Shown here: positions 43,401 through 58,400 of the stretch, piece after piece
Layout of the letters: each line of letters begins with the position of its first letter
How positions within the stretch are numbered: the first letter of the stretch is position 1
Assembly: GCF_000764305.2 (NCBI RefSeq)
Contig: NW_025932753.1
Coordinates: 62,001 to 126,000 of the forward strand
DNA length: 64,000 bases
Reading direction: 5' to 3'
Source of the DNA: Hyalella azteca
Taxonomy: Eukaryota > Arthropoda > Malacostraca > Amphipoda > Hyalellidae
Position numbers and translations under genes: made by a program
The notes under the pieces: generated by a model
Databases searched by the model: none
Told to the model about the DNA's origin: nothing
Seen by the model: the letters and a program-made list of their open reading frames with translations, nothing else

Positions 43401-46400
43401 AGAGACCTTATACAGAGCAGTGGCAGCCGAGTGAGGCAAGTGGTCGGACTCGGAAGAGGGCGCGACGAGGAGGGTGAGCAGCGTGGGCATGAGACGAGGA
43501 AGCACAGCGATGCTCTCGTTGCTCACGTGCCCTATGCACTCAGCAACCACCAATATGGCTTGCATTACCACCAAACCCGTATTTTCTGGAGAAAAAAGTA
43601 TACCTTACAAAATTCGGCCTCAAGTTGATTTTAAATCATACCTTGCATTCGTCAGTGTGGGTGGCTAAAAATAGCGAAAAGACAATTAGCGCGGAAAATG
43701 AGCCATCTCATTGTCTACATGAATCGTCGCACTTGTGTACTTTACATATTATTATTGTACTTGGTATATTCAAGTACTATTATTGTACTTGATATATTTA
43801 CAGTTGAGATTACCAGATGAACGAATAAATAAATCTTGAACAGTTGAACAATAACCAAAATTATGTTCTGATCAAAATCTTGCGATACACGATCAACAGA
43901 ACATGATTAGTAAATTATAAGTACAATACTCGCCTTGTTTTGGAATTTGGAGCACCGCGGTGTGCAACACCGGCAGCACTTCTTCAGGCTTCAGCGACGT
44001 GCCCAAGAACCGCAGCAGCAGATGCAAGACGCTCAGCGACACCTGCTTAGTGTCCTGACTCTCGGTATCGCAGCAGCCCAGACTCAGCAGCTCAGGAAGC
44101 AGCAGCAGCAAAGCTTCTGTGTCGTTCTCACTGTTCAATCAAACGAAATTGCTTCAGTGAGTATAATTCATGAAAAGTAGCTTCATTTATTAATAATTTT
44201 CGTTCAATCATTTTGGCAGCTTTTAAGAAAATAGCAATAAATTGCACAGAAATTGATCCAAATATGTATATTGCAAATGATCGATAAATAATTATCTGGC
44301 ATAGATAAGAGATGCTTAATAGGTATTGTTTTACATCAACCTGATAAACTACGCATGTGCAAATCTAAACTCGGTTAAAATATGAAATCAAAACATACTA
44401 TGTAAATGAATGCGGACAAAAAATTATTCAAGGCCTTCATTCGTATGATCATAAATCGAGATCAGAAAACAATATCAGACGGGCATAATTGAGTAGAACA
44501 AACATATTCACAAGCAGGCAGCTGTCTGAATTTGAATTATTATGAATCAATAACGTTTAAATAAGTCTCAATGGTAGAATCTAGACGATTTTCTAAATAT
44601 TTGAATCTATTGACTCTTGATACCTTGCCTGTTGGCAAAGCTATTCGTACTTAAATGCCAGTGGCCGTACTATCAATACATCCTAAGTACACGTAGCGGC
44701 CGATTTATCCTCTATTGTCGGTGGGTTTCGTTTGAAAAGCCGATAGAAATGGGCTGACAGAGTTACAAACTATCATCTATTTTCTTAAGTACAGCCTTTG
44801 GTAACTAATTACCATCAGAAGACATAACGTTTAAAAATCTGCACTGACGTGAAGAAGGCAGCAGAAGGTAGCAGCCTTGTCCTGAGGAGCTCAAGAGAGC
44901 GCAGTTTGACGGCCGGCAGCGGCGAGCGCACGAGGAGCGACGCAACACTTAGCAGCTGCCGCGACTGCAGCACCGCACACACGCTCTCGTGGAACTCGAC
45001 TATCTTGCGCTGCAGCGCCGACCAGAACTTATCTGAAAAACCCAGACCTCTGTCATCACGTTGCTTCATCAAGAATTATCCTGCTAAAAATTTAAAAGCA
45101 AATGAAATTCCGTTAAAATTCACAATATCCTTCTATGAAGATATGGTGAATTTAGACAGAATTCCTGTCTTTAAATATTTTTTTAAATATTTAGCGAGTT
45201 GGTGATTCAAGCAAACGAAGGATTATCTTGATTTTCATTCACGAAATTTTAAATTATAAAATCAACATGTCAATGACGCAGACAATAGTCCGTTCTGTTT
45301 AGAGAGCTACTTAAAAATGCAGCTTAACACTAAATAGAATTCTTTTATTTAAGAATTTGTTGTAATGAATAATTCCATCACTGAAAATATTGTAAAAACA
45401 AAGTAGTCAAGCAGGGCTCCGCAACTGGCGGCTCGTGGAACCATGAAAGAGTTTAACTCACAATTGTAAATAAGACTTAAGCTTCATTCTAGTTATATAA
45501 CTGGATAAAAATAATTTTGCTGTCCACAAAGCTAAGGACGTACAATTGAATAAATACAAGACGAACCTAAATGCACCTCGAGATTATCATTTCCGAGTTA
45601 CCAATGCTAGTGATTCATAAAATCGTTCCATGAAAATTTTAAAAAGTTAATTCACAAGAAGTTGATCAACGTAGTGCCTTATAATACCCGTTAATTAAAA
45701 CTCAGATATTTACATATATGTTGGAAATTCACAAAACCTCTGCTTGTTCGCATGTGTAACTGACATGAAAGAGTGTCGGTGCGTTGCGTGTGCGAGATGA
45801 GGTTCGTTGTAGTGTCAAGGTATGCCGTGACAGTTGTGAGCAGCTGACAGTACGACTGCTGCAGCTTCTCCTGCTCCTTCTCTTCACTGCTCTCTGACAC
45901 TGGCAGCAACTGCAGTATTCAAGTTCACTTTCATTATTGATGAGAACTTTAACTTTATGTTTATAACTTTAAAATTTCATTATTGACGAGAACTTTAAAT
46001 TTATATTTATAACTTCAATTAAGTGATTGATGAGGTTTTAAATCCAAAATAATAAAGTGAACTCTGAGTTTATTTTAGTGAATCTAGAATGATTGTTCAT
46101 CAAGTATTTTCTAGCTTTAATTTCAGGGTTGGAAGTACCCACCGTAGCCAGGAAAGTTTCCGAAGTGAAGAGTTGGTTGAGGAAGCCTACTGTTGTGTAG
46201 ATGAAGTTACGAAGCTGCTTGCCAGATAAAGCATTAAGCTTCAGGACACTGATGAACTGATGATTCATGCTCCAATTTTTCTTGTACGAAGTCCCTGCAA
46301 GCGATTATTAAAACACATATAATTAGCGGAATAATACTAGTTAATAAATGGTTAGCATGGTACTAATACTCTCAGTTAAAGAGAGCATCAAAAATTCTCA

Positions 46401-49400
46401 TTTCAGATCGAACGCTCTATAGGTATTATTGACTTAGTTATAATCCTCTCTCGGTCTAGTTTCCATATGTGTTCTGTAGCATGAATCTCAAGTATTACGT
46501 GTTCAATAGTTTGTCAAATCTGTCTACTTTTTCTTTAGCTTTCAGCGTTATTAGACTACATTACATCATTCAAATTAACTTTTTTGAGGAAACATCAAGA
46601 GAAACTTCCAGACTCGCACAAGCTATAGGTAGATTCACGGAATAGAGATATAACTTTGTGTAAATAAATGTATAGCAATTTCATAAGAATGGTATATAGT
46701 TTTTATTTAAATATTTTTCTTACTGAAGTCGCAATATTTAGTGAGAAATGGATACAATTTTACCTATGTCGTTGAAGTGTTTCTTTTTGATGAATATTAG
46801 AAATATTTGTTAGAAATCCATTGCTCGAAAATTTATTCAGCTGGCACATTTATTGACACACTAGACACTGCTCTCAATATTCACACCTTATAAAGGGAAA
46901 CATCGGGATAGTTTGAACTGAAATAAAAAAAGAGGATATCTCACCGATATCTGTGGGCAGTGCTGTGAGGAGTGCAAGGATTTGTTGCACAGCAATAACT
47001 TGATCTCGCACTGCAAATTCTTCACAAAGACGGAGAATAAAGTTCAATTCTCCAGCTCTCTTACGACCAAGCATTGCGTCGCTCGCACCACCGCTACTGG
47101 CGTAGGAGGAGTTCAGATCACTCCTGCTCGAGCTTCTGGTGGAGGTGTCCTCTGCCAGGCGCGAGTGTCCGCTAAGCGCATAGCTCTTGACTGTAACAAA
47201 TAAAAAATGATGACGGAATGATGAACGCGCAATAACTATCACTTATAAGCTCTTTTAAAGAGAATTATTATAGGAGAAATGATGACAGAAATAGGAGTCC
47301 TTGTCAGTAGAGACGCAGTAAATCATTAAGTTTACACAATTAGTTCAAATGCGTAAATAAGCTTCTGATGGTATAGCGATTCACGAAACATCATTCGTAA
47401 AGCACTATTATTTTTCAGAAAAATTACTAACAAATCGAAAGGTATGACAAAAACAAACTAGATCGTTTTTGAGCTCTGGTTACAAATATTAGAAGATAAT
47501 CAGAGCTGTTACAACATCATAGTGACACTCGAGGATTGCTTGAAAAAAAAACGCGGCTACATGTATTGATGCATTGCATGTCGCTCCAGACACGATTACG
47601 CTAGAGCAGCAGTCTCCAAACCACGGCCCGCGGGCCGGTCTGCGGCTAGGTTCCATCCGGCCCGCTGAGGATATCGCGTATTTCAACATAATGTGTACAA
47701 AAAATCGAGCGTGGCGTTTATTTCTAGTTACGCATGAACATCAACGAAAAACAGTAAATTGGGGTTAATGGCCTGCTAAGGCTTCACAAAGCTTACTCTT
47801 GGCGAAAAAAGTTTGGAGGCTCCTGCGCTAGAGGGTTACAAATAAAAAATAACGTCTACAATTAATGATGATATGTGTGTAGCTTCAGCCATACTGGTGA
47901 GTGAGAGGACGAGCCAGAGGTGAGTATGGGGCTGGAGGGCGACAGTGAGCAGCTTGAAGATCATGAGGCGACGGTGCACGGAGATGTCGGGCAAGGCGTC
48001 CACAAACACCTGTACCACGTCCCCCACAGCGCAGCTGTTGCGGCTCCGCTGACAAATAAAAAGCATTGTAACATTTCAGCTCAATAGATTAATATTTATA
48101 AAGAATTTCATTCTTTCATAATAATACCATTATAAAAAATGCGACATTAAATTATTAATATTATAGATTTACATTACTATTCATATAGGATATAGAAATT
48201 CATATAGTAATATAGAGATTACATTACTATTGATAATATTATTTTCATACAGAACTGTTTTGTAAGTTCGGCAGAGTAAGTATATTCATATTTTACATTT
48301 TATATAGAAATTTTCCCTAAAAAGATGTCATTGGATGTTTACAGAAATATTCAACATTTATTTATTAGAGTGGAAACTATCAATTGAAATTGGAAATGTT
48401 CCAGCTACAGCCAAAATTTGAAATTTCCAACACCTTAATTGCCTTGCGTAATAACGATATGTGTTAAATCCTAGAACCACAATTGTCAATTTCTAGACTA
48501 AGTGAATGAAAACTATTGCGGCCTGAGTTATAAGTGAGCCAATCAGAAATAACTTCCAAGGAAAATCTGAGAACAAATTCCATTTTAAAGCAAGCCAAGG
48601 ACGGAAATGAGGTGAATTTTTCATACCTGGACAAGGATGGGGACGAGGGTGTTCACTGTCGTCTCTATCACTTGATACGAAAAATGGTCATCACGCTGCA
48701 GCAGCCCTTCGCCCATGAACGTGAAGATGGTCATGAGGTTGTGTAGCACTGCGTCCTGATCACAACAACACAAAATATACTTTATGAATGTTTCTACGAT
48801 AATGTTCTTTTAATTAAGGCCTTTAAACTTAAGGCATTTCTCAGGGATGCTTACAAAAGAAAAAATTGGCTTACAATAGGGCAGAATTATCAGCGTTACG
48901 TACACAAACATGATGAGAAAGTAAGATATGGACACAACATCGCACGCAAAATAAATCAAATGGCATACAAAAATTTCTGTCAAATGAAAAAATTCTGCTC
49001 AAACATTGAAATTTCTGCTCAAAAAGAAGTGAAGGCAACCAAGGGAAGAAGAGGTGGCTCACAGGATGAATGTTGGCAGCGACGGCGAGCACAAGGAAAG
49101 CCTGCCGGTGCGTGTAGGGGTCCGAGGACTGCCTGATGCACTGAACTACGGCCTCTACGTTCACGGGCACCACGCTGCTCAGCGCTGCACAACATAACAC
49201 CTTCAACAAACTATCAACAAATGACTTGTTCTGAAACTGTAATTTAGAATTGAGCGGAGGAGAAGGAAAAAAAATGCCTTAGGGGACAGGTTTTTCCCTG
49301 ACAACTGATGAAGCAACCAGTACCACTTAAAATGAATTAGAAAGTTGTACAATGTTAAAAATTATGTCTGAAGAAGTAGTTTTCTCTACATAAACTTGAG

Positions 49401-52400
49401 AATTCTTCATGCTAGTCTCATTCTTCAATCCATAGAAACTTGACCAAACAAGGAGTACACGTTCACGAGTTGTTTTAAGAATACTGGGAGCTCTGCTTTG
49501 CATAAAATGTATGACCATGATATTTTCAACATATATTACATATTGATTTCATAAACGAAATTCTCTCAGTTAATATTCATTGGTATAATTATATTCATCG
49601 CATTACCGTACATTGGTAAGACAAGTTAATTTCGAACACACATGTATTTTTCGGAGGATGGGTCAGTGTCAGTTGAATAAGATGGTGCAGGGAAGCTAGC
49701 AGCTGCTGCACTACAGGCTCTGCCAGCTGCAGCCCGAATGCGAGGCCCTCGTTGAGACACGTACAGAGCATGTCAACCAGCAGCCAAGGCTCTGACACGC
49801 CCTCCACCTCACACAGCAGCTCCAGCAGGAGGTACAAGTGACGCCAGTTGCCAGGAAGACTTGTTGGGGCCACGTCCTCCCCATCATCAGACTTGGGGGT
49901 CTCCTTCGAATCGCCCACAGATCGTCTGGCTTTCCGTAGACTCTTTTCTTGGTCTCTGATGCACGAGGGTTAATGAATACTCAACTTTATGTCATTGGAA
50001 GTCTAGCTAGTAAATTACTTATAGAAAATACAACAAAATATAGTAATCGAAAAGACCAATATAAAATAAGGTTAGCCTGAAATTGATATACTACTAACAT
50101 TCCTGCAGGTCAGTCTGTGAGCCTCACATTGGCATCGGGTGCAACCTTTTAATTCAGTAAAAGAAAGAATCATTACCGCAGACGATCAAAGTACATATTT
50201 TTGAAAGATTTATTTACATTGTTTGGTAGCGAAATATCTCGACAATGTGATCTAGCAAAGAGAAATACTGCAACATTAATGGCACATGATCCTCAGCCTA
50301 GTACCGGTACCTTACTTTTTTTCCGTTGAAATGGCTAGGTGTGGGGTCAAGCAACACTTTTATTGGCTAAAAATTACTAGAATGGAAGTAAGAACAGACT
50401 ATAGCACGGAATAGACAAGTTGTAGTCGATTTTATTGCTCGGAATTGTGAAAGTAGAACGAATAAATAAGCTTGAAAAAAGTAATTTTAAATCCGAGTTA
50501 AAACAAAATTAGCTGATTCACAACGATTAGAATTTAAAGCAAACAATTTCAATTGGAAGAACATGCTTACATTTTCATTCTTTTAGCTTGAGCGTCCTTG
50601 ATAGAAGTGGTGGCCGTGATCAAATTGAGCTGTTGGATTTGTTCAAGGACAAATTTGGCGTGTAGGCTAACGGATTTGAGAGCCTGGTGCAGCCGTGATA
50701 CCTTCCTCTGGCTGGTCCCAATGTCTGAGGCTGCAGCAGCCATCAATGACCATAATTTTCCCAGAGCTTTGGACGAGTTCAAGTGACGGAGTAATTTGTG
50801 AGAGATCACCTGCAAAATATAATAAGATAAATATCTTTGTTTCCTGAGAGATACAGATTGTTGTAAAATAAGCAGTAGTGTAGTAATTTGCATTAATTCC
50901 ATTTATATAATCTTAGTAGTAATACTCGAGCTAAACTTTCTTTGCACGTGAGGTAGAACGGTGAAATAATGGAAAAGAATTATTTTAAGAATGATAATTT
51001 TTCTCTTTCACACTTGCAAAGTGTAAGTGGCGAAATAGAATAAGAATGAAGAATTTTAGGCAAAGAAAATACACAAATTGAATTATAGCAAAAAATAAAA
51101 TACATAATTTTAAGTCTACAAACCTGCTGAGCGATGACGGCTTGAGGAGATAGAAGCTGCCCCTCGAGATTAATAATCGTTTTATTGACGTTGAAAGCTG
51201 CCGAAATAACTTGCCAGCCTTTGTCAGTATCTAGCACTTTAACACTTTCACTGTTAAGATGCACCAGAGACCAATACAGCAGCATGCTCTCGCTCGGGTC
51301 CAGGGTAAACTGACTGTCAACTGCCGCATCAGAAGAAGTTTGTCCGCCCTCAGCAGAACCTTTACGCACAAGGCGCTCGATGATCGGCAACAGCTTGCCA
51401 ATAATTGACTGGAACAATGGTGATATTAGGCAAAAATCTTGAAGGAAAAATCACGAGTGAAGATATGATGAAAAATATCAGCTTAAAATATTATATCCAT
51501 ATAGCGTATAATTAACTTGAATGAAAATGAAATGATAAGATAAATCATAATCGATTGTAGATCACCGGAATGCTCCCTCAGTCACATCTACGGATGACGA
51601 TTGTTTGTGGAGACCTTTGGCATCTACTAGATTTGGTATAATATATACCATATATACTCATTTTCTCATAATATCTACCATTTTTACTCATTGTGTACTT
51701 GGTTGGACTATCTATAAACAATTCATAACTATATAAAATCAACATCAACCCGAGCAACGGTGGGTTAAAAGCAACTTATCCCACACACTTCTCAAACAAT
51801 ATGGGAACTATAAGTACGTCATCCATGTAATAAGTTTACCTCGCCTGGTATACTCATGAGAAACCTACATGTTACTGAATAGTATACCATCAGCAACACA
51901 AACGAAGATACAGGATATACAATTTGAAAAAATCATCCAATGTTGTGGCTGCATAATAGAGCTTGAATAAGTAAGTCTTTATACAGCATAAAAAAATCGC
52001 ACAATTCAATACGCATAGAGATAATAAATAGTAAATATTTTTGCTTTAACACACGTACTATAGGAATCGTATGTGTTCATTGCCACAAGATAATGATTGG
52101 AATTAACATGTTCATGGACAGAATAATGATGAGGAATCAATGCAAAAAAAATGTGTATCCCGGGAGCCTGGACTGACTTTGTGCTCAAGTTGGGCGAGTG
52201 TGAAGAGCAGAACGCCAGCGAGATGTGGAGGCTGACTTGACGATGTCACGGCGGACAAGACAAGTTGCAGGAGTGCTGGGTCTTCTCGGCATACGCTTGA
52301 CATGGTTGACACCAGGTATCTGTATGTCGGAAGTGCACGGGTATTATTTATTTTATAAATAAAGGTCACAATAGACCAAATAATTGAAATGTTGTTCAAC

Positions 52401-55400
52401 ATATCTAATGAACTTTAAGCAAAATTGGCAAAAATACTTACTAATGGACTGAATGTTCTGATAAGCAAGAAAACACATTTCAAAGCTAGAATGCATACTG
52501 GGAGGAGGTATCCATGAAGACAGCTTTAGTGTGCTTATGAAGCGCCGAGATGAGAGGTGCGTATCCTTTGGCGCTGCTCGATGACGTGACGTTCGTGTGG
52601 ATGGTAGAGACGAGCTGGGCGGCAGCGCAGCGTACCGAGCGTTGCACGTCGCTATCGTCATCACAAAAAGACAAAGCAGAAATGATGCTTGGCACGATGA
52701 ACTCACGCTGCTGCATCGCAAGAAGACTCAAAGTTTTGGTGGCTTCTTTCCCTGACTCGTCCTGCAGTAGCGACAGGGCGCTCTCCATGCAAAGGACCTG
52801 GGGCGATGCGGAAATGTTGAGATCATTAACATTCGTGATTATAGGCTTCAATTACATGCAGTCCTCCTGGAGTTTTCATTTGAATCGAGGTGCAGACGCT
52901 CAATAATCGCCATAAATGCAGGATTGCAATGAGGTTTTTCAAGAGAACCTAGAATTATATATATAATCTAGTACTTTAACTTATTCGAGGCATATGTGAA
53001 TATTTTGAATATGAGGCACATGTGAAGTTAATTGAAAACTCAGAAAAAATAAGTCACAGTTGAATAATCCAATAAGAAATAACAATTTGAAGGGAAGGTA
53101 AGATCGTAAGATCGAAGGATAAGTTGAGAATCGTCCGCAATTCACAAAAATAATTTCATTTCACAAAAAAAAAACCAAAAATACTACTTTTCAATCGTCA
53201 ATCACACTACAGCCATCTAAACATCCTATCCTAAGAATAAATATTGGAAATTCTATCAGGTTAAACCTTGAACGATGGTGAACATGAATTTATGAATACA
53301 ACGACGGGTATTTTTAGGATTAAATATACCTTGACATCAGGAGTCGCGAGGTCACAGTGAGGCATGTGAGGTTGCAATCCCCATATCGATGACAACAGCC
53401 GCAGCACGCAACTGTCGTCTCCCACACGCTGCAAAAGTTTACAACAAAATTATCTTACAATTCACTCACTATTTCACTATACAATAAACACAGAGAGACT
53501 GAACCACATTTTTTTTTATTCTGATGCAATCCAAAGCAGGTATATAACTGATTGGTCATTAACAAAGAACCTACTATGATGAGGATAATTTCCAGAAAAA
53601 CAAACAAACCAAAATCAAATTTAATTTCATGACTTCAACAACTTTATCATTAGAGGAACCTTAATTATTTATTAGAGCGAAGTAATTATTATCTTTAGCC
53701 AACTATTATGCCTTGCCTTGAAAAGTTTCTTCAGGAGAACCTGGGCCTTGCGGCGCTTGAAGTGCAGCAGGTAGACGAGCTTGAGGCTCAGCAGGAGAGT
53801 GAAAGAGTCCCCTTGACACTAAAAGAGAAGAATTTGTTCATAAACAATTAGGATTGAAGTATAAACTCAATGTCAGTGTTTACACATGGTTCAGAGAAAA
53901 GTTTATGGATTTTAGAAGAATACTCCAGTGATGCTGATGATTCAAGTAGTCCCAATCGCGTAGTTTGCCCTAGATTAATGGAGATCCATTCCAGGAAAAA
54001 AGGAACCAACTCTAACGGTATAGAAAAAATTATCCTTCCGGTCAAGGCGTCGTACCATCAAAACTCGTGAAGTGCACATAGCGGCCTTTTAACTTCCGTC
54101 TGTGATTGATAGGCTTAACTTGAGGAACCGTCACTGATTAGCTGACGGGGTTACCAGCTCGTATCTATTTTTGAAAGAAGGGCCTAAGAACAGTAAATTT
54201 GAGGTACAACGAATGTAAAAACATGTATTTTCAAGTTTATTTAACCGCAAACCTGCTTAGTATGTGTCGGGAAGCAATAATTGGTAGAGGGGGTGAGAGC
54301 AGACACGACGAGCAAGCAGGCCTCAGCCACGGCGCTCAACAAGTCCCAAGCCACCACGCCGGTCTCCGCCAACTGCAGCCAAACCTTTTCGTGCTTTGGA
54401 GCGGTCTTCACTGGATGTCGCTCCACCTTGAATCCAGAGGGAATATATAAGTAACAGAAAGACTTGAAAACCGCTCAGAGAGAGACGAAAATTCATTAAA
54501 TAATGACGAAGTAATAAAAAAAATATTTTCATTTTGCAACGTACGCACTGGCTACCTAAAACACACAATTCATCTCTGACACTTAATAAATACCACTGAC
54601 CTGTAAGTAACATTAGAAATCATGCCTACATTAGAAATCAACGCATGAAGCAAGACACTAAGGAGGGCTACAGCACAAAGGCCTCAACATTCGTTACAAA
54701 AACCTTGTAAGTGCGGACGGCTTGAATGCATTGGTCGGTGAGGGAGTCAGCGAGGTCTCTAGTAAGCTGAGCATCAACGTTGCGCACGCACGCTGAGTTC
54801 AGTTTCTTCAGAGACACCAAAATTGATTGTACGCTGGACACAGCACTTGCCACCTCCACTGCCGACACTTCATCCTGTGGAATTTCAGACTTTTTAGTCT
54901 AGCTCACTATTTAAATCAGTGCGGTCACATTCATAGCTGTTTGGAAATATTTACTTGGACATCTATGATCAATTGAGGGGAAAATGTTTATTGTCACAAC
55001 TTTAGTGAATAATTCACAGATTCAATAAAGTGACAAGACGCTATATAAATGTTCAAATTACAACATTCGATTAGGTTCAGAGCCCTGATACCAAAGAGAG
55101 ATTTAAAATATTTCAAAACATTAGTTGAAGGCTTACCACAGAAAGAGACTCGGTGAGTTGCTTCTGAGACACAGAGTTCATCATAGTCAGGACCTGAAAA
55201 GATTCAAATCAAGATCAAAAGACATCCTGAGCTTACGCCAGCATTAGTAATTAAACACCAAAAAATTTGCTGAGGCTAGGTTTGAGAAAAATTGACTCTG
55301 CTTTTGAATTATGAATTATTTTGTGCTAACCTTGGAATGCTCAGTTGCTGAAGCAGACGCAGCTTGAGCCTGGAAGAAGCTGAGCGCTTTATCGTATCCT

Positions 55401-58400
55401 TCAGGCCAGCTCTTCTCGAAATGCTCCAGCAAACTTGACAGGCAACTTTTGAGCTCTTTTTCTGGCATAGACTGGCCATACTCAGAAGCGGCCTCCATTA
55501 TATTTCTGTGCAGACAACGTTTTGTTTAGTTATCTTTTATAAATACAGGAAATAAGGCAATAACATATTCAAATCTCATGAATTATAAAATAAAGTAAAA
55601 GTAATCGGTGCATGGAATCATTTACTCATGATTAAGGGGAATATTGTGATCAGCTAAAGTAATCTTTACAAATTGCACTACTTTTATTGAAATTAACAAC
55701 ATGAGATTTTGATGAGCGAATTGAGAGACAAATTAGAACCAGACTAATCTTAATGGAGAGCAATTGTTAACATTGGTTTCAAAAATAAGGACAAGAATAC
55801 AGACAGTGGCAGCCTTAGAAAATAGGGACAAGGATACAGACAGTGACAGTATTGGAAAATAGGATCAATTATACAGACAGTGACAGTATTAGAAACCTAA
55901 CAGACCTGATAACAGCAGCAGCCTGAGCAGCACTTAAACGGAACTGAGAGAGGTAAATGGCGAGACTAAGCAGGTGCTGCTGCAGCTCTTTCTCAGCACC
56001 GCTGTACTCCTCCAGACATGATCTGAAAAATGGCATGTACTCACAAGTTTACACAAGACATTAAGTTGGAAGTTAGATACACTTTCTTCATAAGGTAAAA
56101 TTATAGGTAAAATAACTAGATCAACAAATGATTTATAGTAGCAAGAGGGATTTTAATATTATATCCAGTCAAAACAAGTGCGTCCATTCATATTTGAGTC
56201 ACGAGAAGCATCTACTTAGTTGATTTGTCTCTGATATAAATCTTCCGTAAAACATGATAAAAATGTACTCGGTGAAAAACTTTTTACATGTCATAGATCA
56301 CAAACGCCAAGAAATTTGACATAACTCAGGAGCAGCCAACTTACTTGACGTATCCACCAGCATATGCAAGAAGGAAGGAGGTAACTCGAGTGTTGTCAGG
56401 TTTGTCAGCAAGCTTCTGCAGAACTGAGCTTTCCTGCAGCAGTTCCAGCACAGCAGGCCCCATGCGCGTCATGTATTGGTGGTTGTACACAGTCACCAGA
56501 CACACGCACAACTGCGCCTGGAGCTCTTCTTTCTGGTACTGTAGGTATTGAACAGAATTTGAATAATATATAATAACATAGAGCAAAATTATATTCACAT
56601 GCTAGGATAATAGAGAAATTAATTTGCAGTATAACAATGAAAAACAACAGTATCAGTTGATGAATGAATGAATGAATTGACAATGATGAATTCATTTTCC
56701 TTAAAAATAAGGTCTCGAACAAGAACCAAAAAATTACATTTGTTAATGAGAGAAAAAATCCGCAGAATCTCATTAAAAATATTGAAATTCTGTTTATTTA
56801 TAGTAATTCAACATTTAACGAAAAAGATCTTTTGTGAGTTATAAGCTTCAGAGCATCAGCACAAGAATATTGTATGATTTAACACCTTTTGATGGCATTT
56901 CTATTTACTCTAAATCTTCAAAATGAGTGAGAAAAGGCACTGACTGGAATAAATGGAAATAAAAAGGGTAAAGAAGACATGAATTGAACACGAAAAAATG
57001 GACGAATTTTTATGAATAAAAAAATGACTGAATTGAAATATACCTTGAGGAGCAAGGCTATTATTTGATCCCATAGGTTGGTGTTGAGCTGCACAGACAT
57101 GGAGAGCTGCATGGTGATGAGGTACGAGCCACACACCAGCTCATTGAAGGAACACTTCACCCACACATGCATGCCCTGCAGCACGCGCATCACATGCTCT
57201 TCTGTTGCCAAACTCTTGCCCGTCTGTCAAAATTATTCAAATTGTTGTTGTTCTCATCACAAATAAAAATGCTTTCAATAAAGCTGAAACAATAAATTTT
57301 ATATCATTTATTGATAGCTGATGGTATAAAAATATATACAAAAACTAATACAGATCAGTACAAAAACCAAGCAGAAACTTCATGAAGTTTCAAATGACTT
57401 AATGGGGAATAATTTAACAATATGGTCAGCTAGTTATGGCATACATACATCATGTCATTTTCAGTGACGATTAAAAAAATTAGAAATATAAACATATATT
57501 CAACTCATTACAGCAGCCAGATTACATTACAGCAGCAGTCTGTAACAGCCTACAGCTACATACGTAATGTCCCACAACAATTTAAGGTGACAGCTTTCAA
57601 GAGTTATTTTCTTCCTCTATAATAGCAATAAAAGTACAGACTAAAATTTTTGAACTGCAGAGTAAACAGCAAATAAATCAGAATGAGATATAACTCACAT
57701 TTTTACCAAGATCTGCCATTCGGGCAACTCCACCAACAACAGTTGTTGTGAAGAAATTGATGGCATGCTGAGCATCGCAATCCCGGTCATGAACCTGGGA
57801 AGGAACAAAATCAAGGAGTAAACCAGTCCATAAAAATACTTATTACCTTGAGCCTAAATACTAAATGATGTTTTTTTATTACTCATTTTTTATTACAAAT
57901 AACATATTCATGATTGATGAAACCAAAATACTTCTTCAGAATGCTTGTAATTAAAACAAATCATGCTTGGTATATTTCATGGTTTCAGAGACATATGCAA
58001 CCAGATCTTTATTTGAAACTACTTAAATGGATATTGGGTTTTTTATTTTACCACCACCACAGTAAACTGCGGTTTAATTTACTTGAACTAAAAATGAATG
58101 ACTAGGTATATGTATCCAGACTTAGTGCAGATCTAACCCAGACCTGAGACATGATTGTTTCAAATTATTAGTGATGTGATTGAGCTCACCTTGATAACTT
58201 TCTTGATATACTTGTTGCAAAAAAGCCTGAAGGCTGGGTTGTGGACCCACTGGTCATACATTATGCTCTTGACAAGCAACATACCAGACTGTTGGGCTCT
58301 CAGAAGCCAGTTCCATCTGTTCTGTTCTCCTGAGCTGCCAACTTGTTTCAAGTTTAGCACCTGGAAATAAGTGATAAGCCCAGTGAAAAAGACTTTCCAG

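Noticed and set aside
43926..43934. GT donor (GTATTG) just beyond HEATR1 exon 27 instead of GCGAGT
   Set aside because: It gives the wrong phase for the conserved exon 28 frame.
40695..45205. Plus-strand open frames antisense to HEATR1 (e.g. 41283-41519, 44849-45205)
   Set aside because: They mirror HEATR1 exons on the opposite strand and have no independent support.
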